This document shows positions 36,561-45,889 of a stretch of DNA of 64,000 nt, in pieces (within the stretch, counting starts at the first letter, position 1; each line of letters starts with the position of its first letter). The stretch is from Trichomonas vaginalis G3 (taxonomy: Eukaryota; Parabasalia; Trichomonadida; Trichomonadidae), in contig NC_067204.1 in the NCBI RefSeq assembly GCF_026262505.1, positions 682,001-746,000 of the forward strand. The letters run 5' to 3'. The notes under the pieces are model-generated. The model was not told where the DNA came from. It did not search any database and saw only the letters and a program-made list of their open reading frames with translations. The position numbers and the translations under genes were made by a program.

Positions 36561-38114
36561 TTACGTCATAAAGACTATATTCTGTTTTCGGTTTTGTAAT
36601 AATGAGTCAAAATTTCTTTTCATCATTACATCGCTGACATTAATGATATCACCAATTCCTTTTTCATTTATTCTCTTCATTAGTTCTGCAATAATGACGA
36701 ATATATAATCTGTTAATTTATTCTCTTCATCGAGGGTTATAGAATGTTTTGAAATTGAATCATTAACTCCTCTAAATAAATCAATAACTTCAGGATACAC
36801 GTTTTTAATGTCTTGAATAACCCGACCAGTATCCTGTTGTTCATGTTCTTCGTTCCCGTCGTTACGTGGTTTTATATCTCTAACCATCATCAACGCAGCC
36901 ATAACCGGAGGGTTTGTTGCTACCTGTTCGAAAATCCGTCCGTTATGTATGGTATATCTAAATAATTTCTTTGTGTTTGTTAAAACATTTGAAACAAGTC
37001 TTTTAAAACCATCTACAAAATTTCCTGTTTCACCTAATGTTCTTGCAGCATTTACAAGCTCACCCATTCCCGCTTTTGACCCCAAAAACGTCCATATTGC
37101 ATTTATTTCACTCTGTATAGTTGTCCATTCAGCGAAACTAACACCCGCATTCGCTAAGCTGAAAATGAAATTCAGTGGATCGAACTTAATTCCACCTTCT
37201 TTTTCAATTTCAACGAACTCACTAACATGAGATTTTAAATATTCTTTCGTTAAAATTGTTTTCCCCGATGTTATGTCATTAACGAAACTATCACCGTCAA
37301 AAGTTAACGAATTCAATTTCGTCGTTGATGCTTTTATTTCATACACCGCTTTATCGATAGTTTTTGGCTCACCTTCTTTAGAAGCATATGAAACATTAAT
37401 GAATGAATTATATGTATTCGTGAATGAGTTAAAATCAATGATTTTCATTAATGACGCCTTTAATGATTCATTAACTGTTGAATCCCTTAAAGTAATTAAT
37501 GAACTGTCATGGGCTTCGCCCTGGTCGCTTTGCGACTTTATGAAAGGTACACTGCAAACCGTCGAGTTTGGATCAAATGCTGTAGTTGGTGCAGGAATAT
37601 TAATGATATAAGTCATTAAATCATTAAGTGACGTAAATAATGTTGTCGTTTTTGATTTAATTTCTTTAGCATCTGTTATATATGGTAATTTTATTTCTGT
37701 AGTTTCTGAATTAAAGATATTCGCTAAAATGTTTTGTAAACTGTTTTGAACAGCAGTATAAACCGTTGAATCCGGAACTCTTACGATTTCACCGTCCTTA
37801 ATAAAAGGCATTGCACATGGTGTAGTGCTTGGGTCAAATCTTTCGGGATTATAATTCAACATATATTCTAATGCTTCATATACAGACTTATATACTGTTG
37901 TGTCGTTCTTCATGACAACTTCACCATTTACAATGAATGGCATTGTACATGGAGTTAAAATAGGGTCAAACTTTTCATAGTCCTTCCATGTTATGTATTT
38001 CTCGGTATTTCCATCACTGATAACAATATATTTGTCAGTAAGTGTGAGAGAGTATTGACCAAAATATAAACGTTTAGCTCTGTCAGCTTCATACGCATAT
38101 GCAGCTATACTCAT
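36561..38114 (-). CDS. fibre-base or shaft protein with MPFI repeats, 517 aa
   Basis: The N-terminus (SIAAYAYEADRAKRLYFGQY) matches the N-terminal anchor of element A's single fibre protein. A unit FDP-x4-PC-x-MPFI (with GE following) occurs at residues about 48, 91 and 178. The rest is helical and strand-rich without known motifs. It carries a double-hairpin insert at 37511-37536. It probably forms the base to which the 34936-36549 fibre attaches (inference from fused layout in A). It starts back-to-back with the 38132 gene. Confidence 0.65.
   Translation of the reverse strand: MSIAAYAYEADRAKRLYFGQYSLTLTDKYIVISDGNTEKYITWKDYEKFDPILTPCTMPFIVNGEVVMKNDTTVYKSVYEALEYMLNYNPERFDPSTTPCAMPFIKDGEIVRVPDSTVYTAVQNSLQNILANIFNSETTEIKLPYITDAKEIKSKTTTLFTSLNDLMTYIINIPAPTTAFDPNSTVCSVPFIKSQSDQGEAHDSSLITLRDSTVNESLKASLMKIIDFNSFTNTYNSFINVSYASKEGEPKTIDKAVYEIKASTTKLNSLTFDGDSFVNDITSGKTILTKEYLKSHVSEFVEIEKEGGIKFDPLNFIFSLANAGVSFAEWTTIQSEINAIWTFLGSKAGMGELVNAARTLGETGNFVDGFKRLVSNVLTNTKKLFRYTIHNGRIFEQVATNPPVMAALMMVRDIKPRNDGNEEHEQQDTGRVIQDIKNVYPEVIDLFRGVNDSISKHSITLDEENKLTDYIFVIIAELMKRINEKGIGDIINVSDVMMKRNFDSLLQNRKQNIVFMT
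37511..37536. repeat. 26-bp double-hairpin insert in the fibre-base gene
   Basis: GGGC-TTC-GCCC, spacer TG, GTCGC-TTT-GCGAC, followed by TTTAT: the same geometry and orientation as 19075 and 30011. On the coding strand it reads KSQSDQGEAHD. Confidence 0.9.
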
Positions 38115-38131
38115 ATTTTAATGAGAATAAA

Positions 38132-38812
38132 ATGTTGTTCTATTTGCAAAGTACAGACCCAAACGAATACGGGACAGTAAAGCTACAAACAAACTTAGGT
38201 CTACAGAATGAGCCACTTGCATTCAGAATGGTTGACTTCAATACTATCGCTTCATTCGTTATAACAGATGAAACAGATTTCATGGAGCTTGAAATAGATG
38301 GAAAGAAGCACGAAATAAGATTTCACAATAATGTAGAATATAAGATGGAAACATTAGCTGGAGTGTTAAATGCTCTCATAAATACTACAATAAACAAGGA
38401 TAACGAAGAAAACTTAATGAATGTTAAACTTATTGCAGGAGTTTTGAAGTTCAGTTATGCGAAGGAGTTTAAGATACCAAGAATGAGTCATAGAGTACAA
38501 CTTCTTTTGGGAGCATACCATATGACATTTCCTTTGAAAAGTGTTGACAAAACGATTGAGATGAAATCTGTTCCATACGTATGTTATGGCAATTGTTTGT
38601 ACATTGAGTCAAAAATAGCTAATGTCACAGGTATTTCAGGAGTTAATAGTAAAGGTTCAGTAGAATATAAATCCTTCTGTTATGCAGTCAATTCAATGTT
38701 CATTCCAAACGTTCCTGTCATAGCAACTCATTTAGGTAAATGGGTTCGCATTAGTCCTCATAATTTGAAAGACATGCAATTCAGACTAGTTGACTTTCAG
38801 GCGAGCCTGTAG
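38132..38812 (+). CDS. conserved structural-type protein, 226 aa (homologue of 6718-7428)
   Basis: The ATG at 38132 is preferred over an upstream ATG that lies inside the divergent fibre-base gene. It shares VQLLLGAYHMTF and NLKDMQFRLVDFQ with the element A gene. The body is beta-rich (MELEIDGKKHEIRFHNNVEY). A minor virion or fibre-adaptor role is likely from its constant position beside the fibre genes. It shares a 17-bp bidirectional start region with the 38114 gene. Confidence 0.7.
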   Translation: MLFYLQSTDPNEYGTVKLQTNLGLQNEPLAFRMVDFNTIASFVITDETDFMELEIDGKKHEIRFHNNVEYKMETLAGVLNALINTTINKDNEENLMNVKLIAGVLKFSYAKEFKIPRMSHRVQLLLGAYHMTFPLKSVDKTIEMKSVPYVCYGNCLYIESKIANVTGISGVNSKGSVEYKSFCYAVNSMFIPNVPVIATHLGKWVRISPHNLKDMQFRLVDFQASL

Positions 38813-38867
38813 AACTGAAGGCACCAGTGCGAATGACTGTTGAAGTTGACTTTTTAGAAAATATTAA

Positions 38868-39137
38868 ATGCAACAGCTTACAAGAGAACTCAGAGCTAAA
38901 AATATAAAGTATGAATGTTATGTATTAGGTCATGAACTTTGGTTGTTGCTGTTTGATGAAACAAATGAGTTAGTTATGTCAGTCAAGAGAACAGAAAAAG
39001 GCGTCAAAGGCGCCGAGCGCAAAGCGCTATATTGTGTTAGTGAAAACTGCACCAAGTCAATAAGATTAGGTTTGCATTATGAAGATGAGTTCGATACTGT
39101 TGAAGAAGTTTTGGATAGATATTACAAATTGCTTTAA
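38868..39137 (+). CDS. small unknown protein, 89 aa
   Basis: MQQLTRELRAKNIKYECYVL, then a charged middle containing a double-hairpin insert (encoding KGAERKAL) and an acidic C-terminus (EDEFDTVEEVLDRY). Not recognised. It converges with the 39772 gene and overlaps it by four bases. Confidence 0.6.
   Translation: MQQLTRELRAKNIKYECYVLGHELWLLLFDETNELVMSVKRTEKGVKGAERKALYCVSENCTKSIRLGLHYEDEFDTVEEVLDRYYKLL
39000..39027. repeat. 28-bp double-hairpin insert
   Basis: GGCGTC-AAA-GGCGCC (one wobble pair), spacer GA, GCGC-AAA-GCGC: the inverted orientation of the 19075 type. It lies in frame inside the 38868 gene. Confidence 0.75.
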
Positions 39138-39772
39138 TTTACTAAATATTTCAAGCAAAGTTTATATTCTGTTGAAAGTTTTGTATACTCGTTCGAATAT
39201 TTATACTTAAACTCAACTCCTGGAGTACCTGGTGTTTCAATGATGCGGATGTTACCTATTTTCATGAATAGTGGAGTTTGACCACAGCATTCGATTTCAG
39301 GGTCGAGATAGTCAATGACACATTGTTTCCCTGTTATTCGTGAGATAACATTTTCAAGGTCCTCCTTTGTTAGAATTATTTGGTTCTTGCTTATAAGATT
39401 TGTCAAAAGCTTCTTATCGTCTTTGAGTAAAATTGTTTGGTATAACTGAAGAAGGTAATGGTCTACGTTATCTGAAGGATTTGTTTGAACATTTGTGTAA
39501 GGGTTGTCGTTGGCTTCTCTTGAAAGAATTTGGTCCAGTGGTGGATACTCTAACTTAACATCTGATGTAGCGTTAGCGTTTGAAGCTGAGTTTAAATTCA
39601 CGGCGCCATGCGCCAAGACCGAAGGTCCCGACTTAAGTTCTGGTTCTTTTTCTTTCAAACACTCTGAACTATAGTTCTTTATGACAATATTGTTTGTCGT
39701 TCGTGAGTCAACATTTGATGTTGGTTCAATTGGAACATTAACGGCACCAGCTAAGATGGATTTGCTTCTCAT
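39134..39772 (-). CDS. conserved element protein, 212 aa (homologue of 5545-6222)
   Basis: A disordered N-terminal half, then a conserved C-terminal domain: LYQTILLKDDKKLLTNLI, NQIILTKEDLENVI, DYLDPEIECCG, and a terminal helix ending in YKLCLKYLV. The same order is found in the element A protein. A double-hairpin insert lies in the disordered half (39602-39627, encoding GPSVLAHGA). The function is unknown. It starts back-to-back with the 39798 gene. Confidence 0.75.
   Translation of the reverse strand: MRSKSILAGAVNVPIEPTSNVDSRTTNNIVIKNYSSECLKEKEPELKSGPSVLAHGAVNLNSASNANATSDVKLEYPPLDQILSREANDNPYTNVQTNPSDNVDHYLLQLYQTILLKDDKKLLTNLISKNQIILTKEDLENVISRITGKQCVIDYLDPEIECCGQTPLFMKIGNIRIIETPGTPGVEFKYKYSNEYTKLSTEYKLCLKYLVN
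39602..39627. repeat. 26-bp double-hairpin insert, inverted orientation
   Basis: GGCGC-CAT-GCGCC, spacer AA, GACC-GAA-GGTC: exactly 5-3-5/2/4-3-4, the mirror of the 19075, 30011 and 37511 units. Confidence 0.9.
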
Positions 39773-39797
39773 TTCATATAGAATAAAAACCTTTTAT

Positions 39798-40202
39798 ATG
39801 TATGAAATGAACAATATACTCGACAAGGGTTTGAATGTAAAGCTAACGAATGAAAATATTGTTGAATTCACTGAGACAGGTGCTGTGTATAAAGATGTAG
39901 AACTACTGAACAAAAGAGCTAAGGGAAGAAGCAGGAATATGAACAAAGGGTGGAAGCCTATAAAAATTTATGTCAATGATGGCTCAGGAGGTTCAAACAT
40001 AAAGTATGCAGAAAGTTATAGAGTTTATGCTCTCAAAGGTGAAAAGCCTTCATTTAAGAACAGCTATTCTAACACATATCCTCAAAAGCTAACGGATGGG
40101 GAAGTGGATGATATGAATGACAGCAAAAATATTAACAGAAATGGCGACAGAGATGCATGGAATTTGTTTACCATCATCAGTCAATTGAAGGTTAAACTTT
40201 AA
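39798..40202 (+). CDS. unknown 134-aa protein
   Basis: Start at MYEMNNILDKGLNVKL, preceded by AATAAAAACCTTTTAT; a longer in-frame start would lie inside the opposite gene. It has a basic middle (KRAKGRSRNMNKGWKPIKIY) and a GSGGSN turn, and resembles the central part of element A's 4561-5460 protein in composition. It overlaps the end of the ATPase gene by four bases. Probable structural gene. Confidence 0.6.
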   Translation: MYEMNNILDKGLNVKLTNENIVEFTETGAVYKDVELLNKRAKGRSRNMNKGWKPIKIYVNDGSGGSNIKYAESYRVYALKGEKPSFKNSYSNTYPQKLTDGEVDDMNDSKNINRNGDRDAWNLFTIISQLKVKL

Positions 40203-41082
40203 AACAATGTTGGTCGTTCCCATGGAATATTTTTGACTTTAATGGTATTAGTCATGATATGAATCTCAAGGTATGAACGAGGAGAGATGAGAGACTTATA
40301 TGCTTCCCAAATTTCTTCAAAAGGTAATGTTATACCTGACTGTTTCCAAATGAGTTCAATATCATAGCGTGAGAAACCTTGAAAGATAACGAAGTCAGTT
40401 ATGAGACGTTTTATGTTTAAAGCAAGGAAACGCCATGTTTGCATAAGTATTGCTACAGTTAAGTGGTAATGTCTGACTTTAGTTATGATGTTAGCTAATG
40501 GTGAGTCTTTTGACACTAAACCTTTTCCGGCGAAGTCGTCACAAACGAGCAGAGTATTTGAAGGATACTTTTTGAAGGGGTATTTTGAAAGTTTTGACAG
40601 AATGTAGTTTGTCAGTCGTTTCATATCGTAAACTCCTGAGTACTGACGTAAGTGGTGTTTTCAATAATTCTTTCCATCTCTTCTGAAGTCTTTTGCATTC
40701 CTGACTGTATAAATTCAACGATGGCATAATATTTTCTCTTACGTCGAATGTAACGTTGAAGAAATTCAATGAGTTCACTGTCTGGAACTTTAACGACAGA
40801 GGCTTGAACTTTTGACATAAATGTTTTCGCTGTTGAATCCATAGAGTCTGAAGTTGCTGATATAATGATTTGGTCATAGTAAGAGTCGTTTCCTAAACGC
40901 TCTGTTATGAGTATATGACGAATGAGGTTGAATGTCTTACCTGAACCCATCTTTCCACAATAGAAATACACACCATTTGAACAGAACTCATAGTCCTTAC
41001 TGAAAGGAAGAATGAGAGAAGAGTTAAGTTTGTCTGTAGTTTCATTCATGTCTTCATCTACATCATGTATTAAATGCTTCAT
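40199..41082 (-). pseudogene. A32/FtsK-HerA-type packaging ATPase of element B
   Basis: Walker A CGKMGSGKTFN and Walker B TLLVCDDFAG are both present, with a C-terminal QGFSRYDIELIWKQSG region matching element A's ATPase. The enzyme should drive genome packaging into capsids. It is carried on two adjacent open frames, so this copy is probably broken (about one break), although a natural two-frame arrangement cannot be excluded. Confidence 0.75.
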
Positions 41083-41098
41083 TTTATCTCCATTAAAA

Positions 41099-41980
41099 AT
41101 GCAAGTCAGAAATATTCAGAACATAGCACCGAGTCTAACTGACAAGAGTATAAAGATATACTATGAACATGTTATGATGAAACCAACCAAAATTCAAGAA
41201 AGTCAGTATACTTATGAATATCCAAGACACTGGGTAGAGTATGTAGGAGGTGAGAAAGCTATTGAAATCAGACAGGTTCGAAGTATTCCAGCAGGAAGAA
41301 CAATATTATTGAAGAACTTTAATGTTTTGAGATATAATGATGAAACAAAGAAGCAAGATAGTTTTCCCTGTTGCTGTGTATGTGAACCTAGACACAGGAG
41401 ATGACATGAAAGTTTTTAATACAAAGCTTCAAACGGTAGTGAGAGAACAACTTACTGCAAAGGACATCCATTACCTTCAGAAGTTACCATAGCATATAAT
41501 TTTGAAACAAACTCAATAGATTTTAAAGTCGTCTCTGCAAAGAAGTCAGGATTTACATTTAATGAAGCAGATGTATATTCGAATGAAAACTTCAAAGCTA
41601 TTGCATGGTTAGATAATGACGATTGCTTTAAGAAAATATTTAAATTCAGTGACTCAAAGATGTCAATAGATGACCTTCGTGGAATGTTACCATCGACGTT
41701 TACAGTAGAAGGTTCAGCAGGATTGCTTACAAGATTGTCAATTGGTGGTATTTGGTCTCGTGAGAACATTGTTATAAAATCCAGTATAAGTGAATTTGCT
41801 GAAGAATCTATATTATGTCTTTCAAACTACATGTATTCGCCGCCGAAGCATTATAGTATAACAAACTTTGTCAGTAAGTTTAACATAAGACTTGTCGAAC
41901 CTTCTTCAATGAAAGATGTTGTGCTACCTAAAGATGGAAAGGATGGACTCATTATTGAGATGATTTTAATAGCATATTAA
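41099..41980 (+). pseudogene. second penton-like minor capsid gene (fossil)
   Basis: The pattern follows the penton-like protein at 25370: RHWVEYVGGEKAIEIRQV near the start, GGIWSRENIVIKSSISEFAE for GIWDRKQAILYSNIA, SITNFVSKFNIRLVE, and a final DGKDGLIIEMIL for DGKDCLYIEAQL. It diverges from the ATPase gene across a 16-bp gap. It is broken, about one or two breaks. Element B thus carries two distantly related penton-like genes. Confidence 0.6.
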
Positions 41981-42178
41981 ATGAGCTTGTTCTTGAAGGT
42001 CATTCATGATGAAATAACTGTTGTAGAAGATGTTAGCAATTGTTCAGACATTTTGAAGCGTATAGATGAGATAAGAAAGAAGTTTATGAATGAGAATGTT
42101 TATGTTTCATTGACTTTCTCCAGTAACGAGAACTTTTATGAGATAATATTGAAGAGAGATGATTTTAATATGGTGTAA
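41981..42178 (+). CDS. small unknown protein, 65 aa
   Basis: MSLFLKVIHDEITVVEDVSN and YVSLTFSSNENFYEIILK suggest a small beta-alpha-beta domain. The ATG follows the previous stop with no gap (TAAATG), and its own stop is followed the same way by the next start, so it is part of a tightly packed run. Confidence 0.6.
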   Translation: MSLFLKVIHDEITVVEDVSNCSDILKRIDEIRKKFMNENVYVSLTFSSNENFYEIILKRDDFNMV

Positions 42179-42706
42179 ATGGTAGCTTGGACAGCTTTAG
42201 GCGCAATGGGAACAAAAGCATTAGCATTTGGAGCAAAAGCACTTGGGGCTTATGACGCAGTAAATAAAATGAGTGGAGGAAGGGTTTCGAAGACATTAGA
42301 TGCAAATAAAGGAAAGATTGGAGGCTGGGTTGCAAAGAAGTTAAGATTAAATAAAATAGGGCTCATAAATAAAGCATCCAATTTGGTTGCGACTGAGTCA
42401 GAAAATGCTTTAGGAAAGGACGATGAGTTTGCAAAACACGCAAAAGACTTTAATGACCAGATGAAAGGTGAAACAATGCATTTAAATAGATTCGATGGAA
42501 CTAAAGAAAATGTTTCTTCTCCACCAGTAGTTCTTCCGTATGGTCCCTATGGAATGTATGGAAATCCTTACGAAAGACCATTTGACCCATTGACTGGTGG
42601 AAGTAACTGGTATCATTACGGACGAAGAAGAAAGACAGTCAAGTTGGAGACAGACGTGAAGAAAGCAACTAAAAAGAAACCAAGGAAGAGAGTTATAAAG
42701 CAATGA
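42179..42706 (+). CDS. probable virion core or membrane protein, 175 aa
   Basis: An alanine/glycine-rich N-terminus (MVAWTALGAMGTKALAFGAK) that could be a membrane-active helix, basic helices (KLRLNKIGLINK), a PYGPYGMYGNPYE turn region and a very basic tail (KKATKKKPRKRVIK). The layout recalls small core/lytic proteins of adenovirus-like particles and parallels element A's 2185 gene. It starts directly at the previous stop. Confidence 0.65.
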   Translation: MVAWTALGAMGTKALAFGAKALGAYDAVNKMSGGRVSKTLDANKGKIGGWVAKKLRLNKIGLINKASNLVATESENALGKDDEFAKHAKDFNDQMKGETMHLNRFDGTKENVSSPPVVLPYGPYGMYGNPYERPFDPLTGGSNWYHYGRRRKTVKLETDVKKATKKKPRKRVIKQ

Positions 42707-42714
42707 ATTCAACA

Positions 42715-42752
42715 GGTTAGAAAAGAGGTTAGATATCGGGTTAGATCTAACC
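42715..42752. repeat. GTTAGATCTAAC block, right subterminal
   Basis: GGTTAGAAAAGAGGTTAGAT, then GGGTTAGATCTAACC: inverted relative to the 22186 block, with the same flank GAATTCAAC. The two blocks mark both inner edges of the terminal repeats. Confidence 0.85.
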
Positions 42753-42814
42753 TTCTACCCTAAATTTATTTTTGTGCTATGTTTTCATACGTGTGCGGGT
42801 GGTGATATCATTAA

Positions 42815-43372
42815 TTTTTTATTTTATTTTTAAGTTTACTGAAATTTTTTATTTGGATGTAAATGACAGAACAAAAGCAACTCATTCGAATTCCACAGTA
42901 TAACAAACATACATTTAAACATTTATTCTTCCTTCCTGAGCATAACATGTTCTTTCAAATACATCCGAGACCAGTTGACTTTTCATTGACTGTGTATAAA
43001 GATAGAAATAGTTATATCATTAAACCATACGATGACGAAGGTAAGTTATGTAAATTGTACGTTAAGAAGTTAGAGAAAGTTTATGGCTTCAAGTATGACT
43101 ACAATAGGGTTAACACTGATGATGAAGATATTGAGGAAAATTTATGAGAACATTAGTGAAGTCGTTAGTGAGAACGATAGTGAGAACGTTTATTTTTTAC
43201 ATTAGTGAGTTCGTTAGTGAAGTGGTTGGCGGCTTTGTAAATATTTAAGGTTAAATTAGTGTTGTCGTTTGTGTTGTAAAATATACGTTAACAGTTTTGT
43301 AAAGTGTCAAATTCACAAGTATTGGGTAAGGTGGAACGCAGTGCCGCCGTACCCAAGACTTGTATACTAACT
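42815..43372. repeat. right terminal inverted repeat of element B
   Basis: Inverted copy of 21598-22150. Inside the end is a hairpin with arms 43315-43331 and 43347-43363 (two mismatches) around CAGTGCC, the reverse of the conserved GGCACTGC loop. Confidence 0.85.
42863..43147 (+). CDS. small terminal-repeat gene, right copy, 94 aa
   Basis: MTEQKQLIRIPQYNKHTFKH, LFFLPEHNMFFQIHPRPVDF and KPYDDEGKLCKLYVKKLEKV: a small beta-rich protein with an acidic tail. Its twin is in the left terminal repeat (21736-22109). The element C relative (55016-55336) keeps the plan YNGHEFKNLFFVPRENTFYQ. Being first and last gene of the element, it may act at the ends; the function is unknown. Confidence 0.65.
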   Translation: MTEQKQLIRIPQYNKHTFKHLFFLPEHNMFFQIHPRPVDFSLTVYKDRNSYIIKPYDDEGKLCKLYVKKLEKVYGFKYDYNRVNTDDEDIEENL

Positions 43373-43378
43373 CTCCGC
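43373..43378. repeat. 6-bp target-site duplication, right copy
   Basis: CTCCGC directly follows the CT end of element B and matches 21592-21597. Confidence 0.85.
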
Positions 43379-44231
43379 ACCAAAGTATTTGAGCTTGTGG
43401 AATGCTTTCTTCTATTGCTTGAGCTATCTGTGGAGCACAGTCCATGCTAATGTATTCTGGCTCAATTGTTACCCATCTGAGATAGGCGCACACGCAAACT
43501 TGAATGTTTTGATAAGTGTCTGGTTGACAAAAGAAATATAAAAAAGGGAAAATGTGAAAATCTTTGATTTTGCCAGTAAATGCATACAATGGAATGTTTG
43601 ATCGCAACAATTTATAGGTGCTGTCTATATGAAATGTCTTGATACTATGCGCATAAGCTTTGCCTTCAAAAGGCGCGTAATAGAAACACATATTATTGTC
43701 TGAGACTTCAAATGCAATGAGATCATCTGGAGATTCTTCTTGTACTGTCTGAACAAAGATTTGCAATGACACAACATCGTCAGGAGAATATCTAGTTTGA
43801 AGAGCATGTATTCTCTCTGCAAATCGTTTGATTGCACGTGGTTTTTGAGCGTACATCTCTGGAATGGACGGACCTGTAAGAGGAATTTCAAGATCTTTGA
43901 ATGCATTTAGCTGTGCTATCGCTCTTTGATTGTCATCTGTTTGGAAGTAATGTTCTAAATATTTGCGATAAAAGACAGACGAATATTGACTTTTGTCATT
44001 TGGGGCGGAATGATCATGTTCTTCAACTATTTTGATTAGTTTGTATTTATTTTGATCCAAGATTGCAACATTAAAATGTGCAGGACATTTTGGATATTTG
44101 CAGTGGAATGAAATCTGAGATCTTTCTTTCCTGACACGTTCACCATATCCATACTGTGCTTGTATTTCTTGTTTAACTCCAAATTTACAAAGATCCATAA
44201 CAGTAAAGATAGTTTCTTCTTCTAATTCCAT
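43379..44231 (-). pseudogene. MULE transposase, N-terminal half (first MULE)
   Basis: Starts MELEEETIFTVMDLCKFG. A zinc-binding segment (SFHCKYPKCPAHFNV, then EEHDHS) is of the FLYWCH/GCM type found in MULE transposases. The DDE core follows: KTFHIDSTYKL (first D) and EYISMDCAPQIAQAIEESIP (second D), ending ILWCG at the junction with element B. The open frame runs on into B's terminal repeat by chance. The third catalytic residue would lie in the other half, left of B. The half shown here is undamaged, so the host MULE was probably fairly young when B landed. Confidence 0.85.
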
Positions 44232-44557
44232 TTGAAATTGAAATGAAAATTAAAAATTCAGAAATTTGAATAGATTTGGTCTGTAATTAAATGAGAATAG
44301 CAGTTTGTTCGTCATTGTTTGAGGCAAGAGTATTATAGGAATATTATATGATGGATTTGAGTTGCATATAAAGAGTGCAAAAGGATAAAGAGAGAAATTT
44401 TGTTAGATTAAATTATTAAATTTTAATTCTTTATTTTTTAGGATTGTTAGCTTTGTAAGATTGCTTTCTCACAAGAGAAAACAAGTATAAGGTTTAAGCT
44501 GTATGTATTAAAGTTATAAATATTTGATTTTAAAAAAAATCAAGATTTTAAACTTTA

Positions 44558-44732
44558 AAGGTATTAATTATGATTATCTTTCTTTAGCTTTGCATGCTGT
44601 ATGCTACTTTTGGAAACTGCTCTATTGTATTAGAATGTTTTTAAATTTTGCACCTAAAAATGCGTAATATTAAAAATTAAGGTATTAATTATGATTATCT
44701 TTCTTTAGCTTTACATGCTGTATGCTACTTTT
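44558..44732. repeat. 54-bp direct repeat
   Basis: AAGGTATTAATTATGATTAT through TATGCTACTTTT occurs at 44558-44611 and again at 44679-44732, with one mismatch, 121 bp apart. No coding sense is seen. It is non-coding flank of the first MULE. Confidence 0.85.
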
Positions 44733-45480
44733 GTCTTTGAGACATTCCATGATTTAAGTTAAGAAGCTTTAAAAAAATGCAAAAAAAATTGAATACTTTA
44801 CTGGCTGGGCAAATTTGTCGCCGCCCCATAAAAAATATGATAAATAGATACTACATTGTATAAAAATAATATTTAATTTATTTAATTTGACTTTTATTTC
44901 CTTAAACTATCTCATTAGGTCATGATATCAAAAACAAATAAAAAGTACAAAGTATTTATATTCAGTATGCGCTCTAACTAGTGATGCTATTTGTATAGAA
45001 CACGATATTCATCGAGTTATGATTTAAACAAAAATTACCACCAAAATAAAAGTGACGATGATACCTGGAAATGAAGGGTATGAATTTTATTTATCATGTA
45101 TATATCTAATGAAGATTATATATGTAGAAGATAAGTACCTTAATATGTACGTAAAAATTAATGAAATTTATTTTGAATGTAGAACCGAGCAATTTTCAAA
45201 TTTTGTGCTTTTTTTGAATTTTCTCGATACTAGATAAGTTGTGTTGGCTAAATAATATATGGATACAATGTGTCTTGTAGATGAATATATGCACAAAGTT
45301 TAAGAGGCCATTTTCTTTCAGAAACCGAGATTTCTGAATTTTTTCAAATTTTGTGCTTTTTTTGATATTGAAATTTCATTTCATTTTTTTGATGCATATC
45401 GATGCACCATGCGAACTTAAAGAAAGGCTATCTTATATAGATGCTATGAAAGATGTCATTGATAACGAATGCCATGCAGG
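44733..45480. other. AT-rich stretch between MULE copies
   Basis: No convincing gene. A short direct repeat, TCAAATTTTGTGCTTTTTTTGA, occurs near 45194 and 45337 and may be a decayed repeat in a MULE end. A 61-codon open frame at 45052-45237 has no supporting context. Confidence 0.5.
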
Positions 45481-45873
45481 TTGTCCATATCAATTAAAAA
45501 AAATCCAAATTTAGGGGGAACAAAATTAAAATTCAGGTGCAGTGCAGATAAATGTGAAGCATGTATCTCATTTCTAAGGATGATGAAGAATATATCCTAA
45601 CAGAATATAATGGAACACATAATCACAATCAAATCAAAGATGAGAAAAGAAATACCACACATTATCATAATGCTATCGTCGGGTACTTATTAATTTTATA
45701 AAACAGGGGGTGATCCGAAAATGGCTCAAATTGAATGCGACAAAAAACTTGATCTGGATGATCCACTTAACAGGCCATCTTTTTTGAATGCATCTTCAGA
45801 TCAAATGAAAACAATTCAGGAAAAAGGAAATAAAAAGATCAAAGGTATTCAAAAGTACGATGATAATCAATTC

Positions 45874-45889
45874 AAGTCAACTCAATTAT
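45874..45889. repeat. 16-bp target duplication, left copy
   Basis: AAGTCAACTCAATTAT; the right copy lies at 46944-46959. Between the copies the MULE coding frame is otherwise continuous. Confidence 0.85.

Larger units (their letters stand above)
21598..43372. mobile_element. Polinton/Maverick element B, full length, 21,775 bp
   Basis: The ends are AGTTGAGTATACA on the left and, inverted, AGTTAGTATACA on the right, flanked by the duplication CTCCGC. The AG...CT termini and 6-bp duplication are standard for Polintons. The interior has MCP, penton-like, protein-primed PolB, rve integrase, packaging ATPase, KilA-N and fibre genes. It lies in a MULE transposase gene. It is nearly whole; about four genes show breaks. 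The close match to element C over shared genes implies fairly recent activity. Confidence 0.9.

Noticed and set aside
43251-43378. C-terminal end of the MULE frame on the minus strand
   Set aside because: This part of the frame lies in element B's terminal repeat; the true transposase continues on the other side of B.
45052-45237. 61-codon open frame
   Set aside because: AT-rich, beside repeated T-rich motifs, no homologue in the window and no leader.
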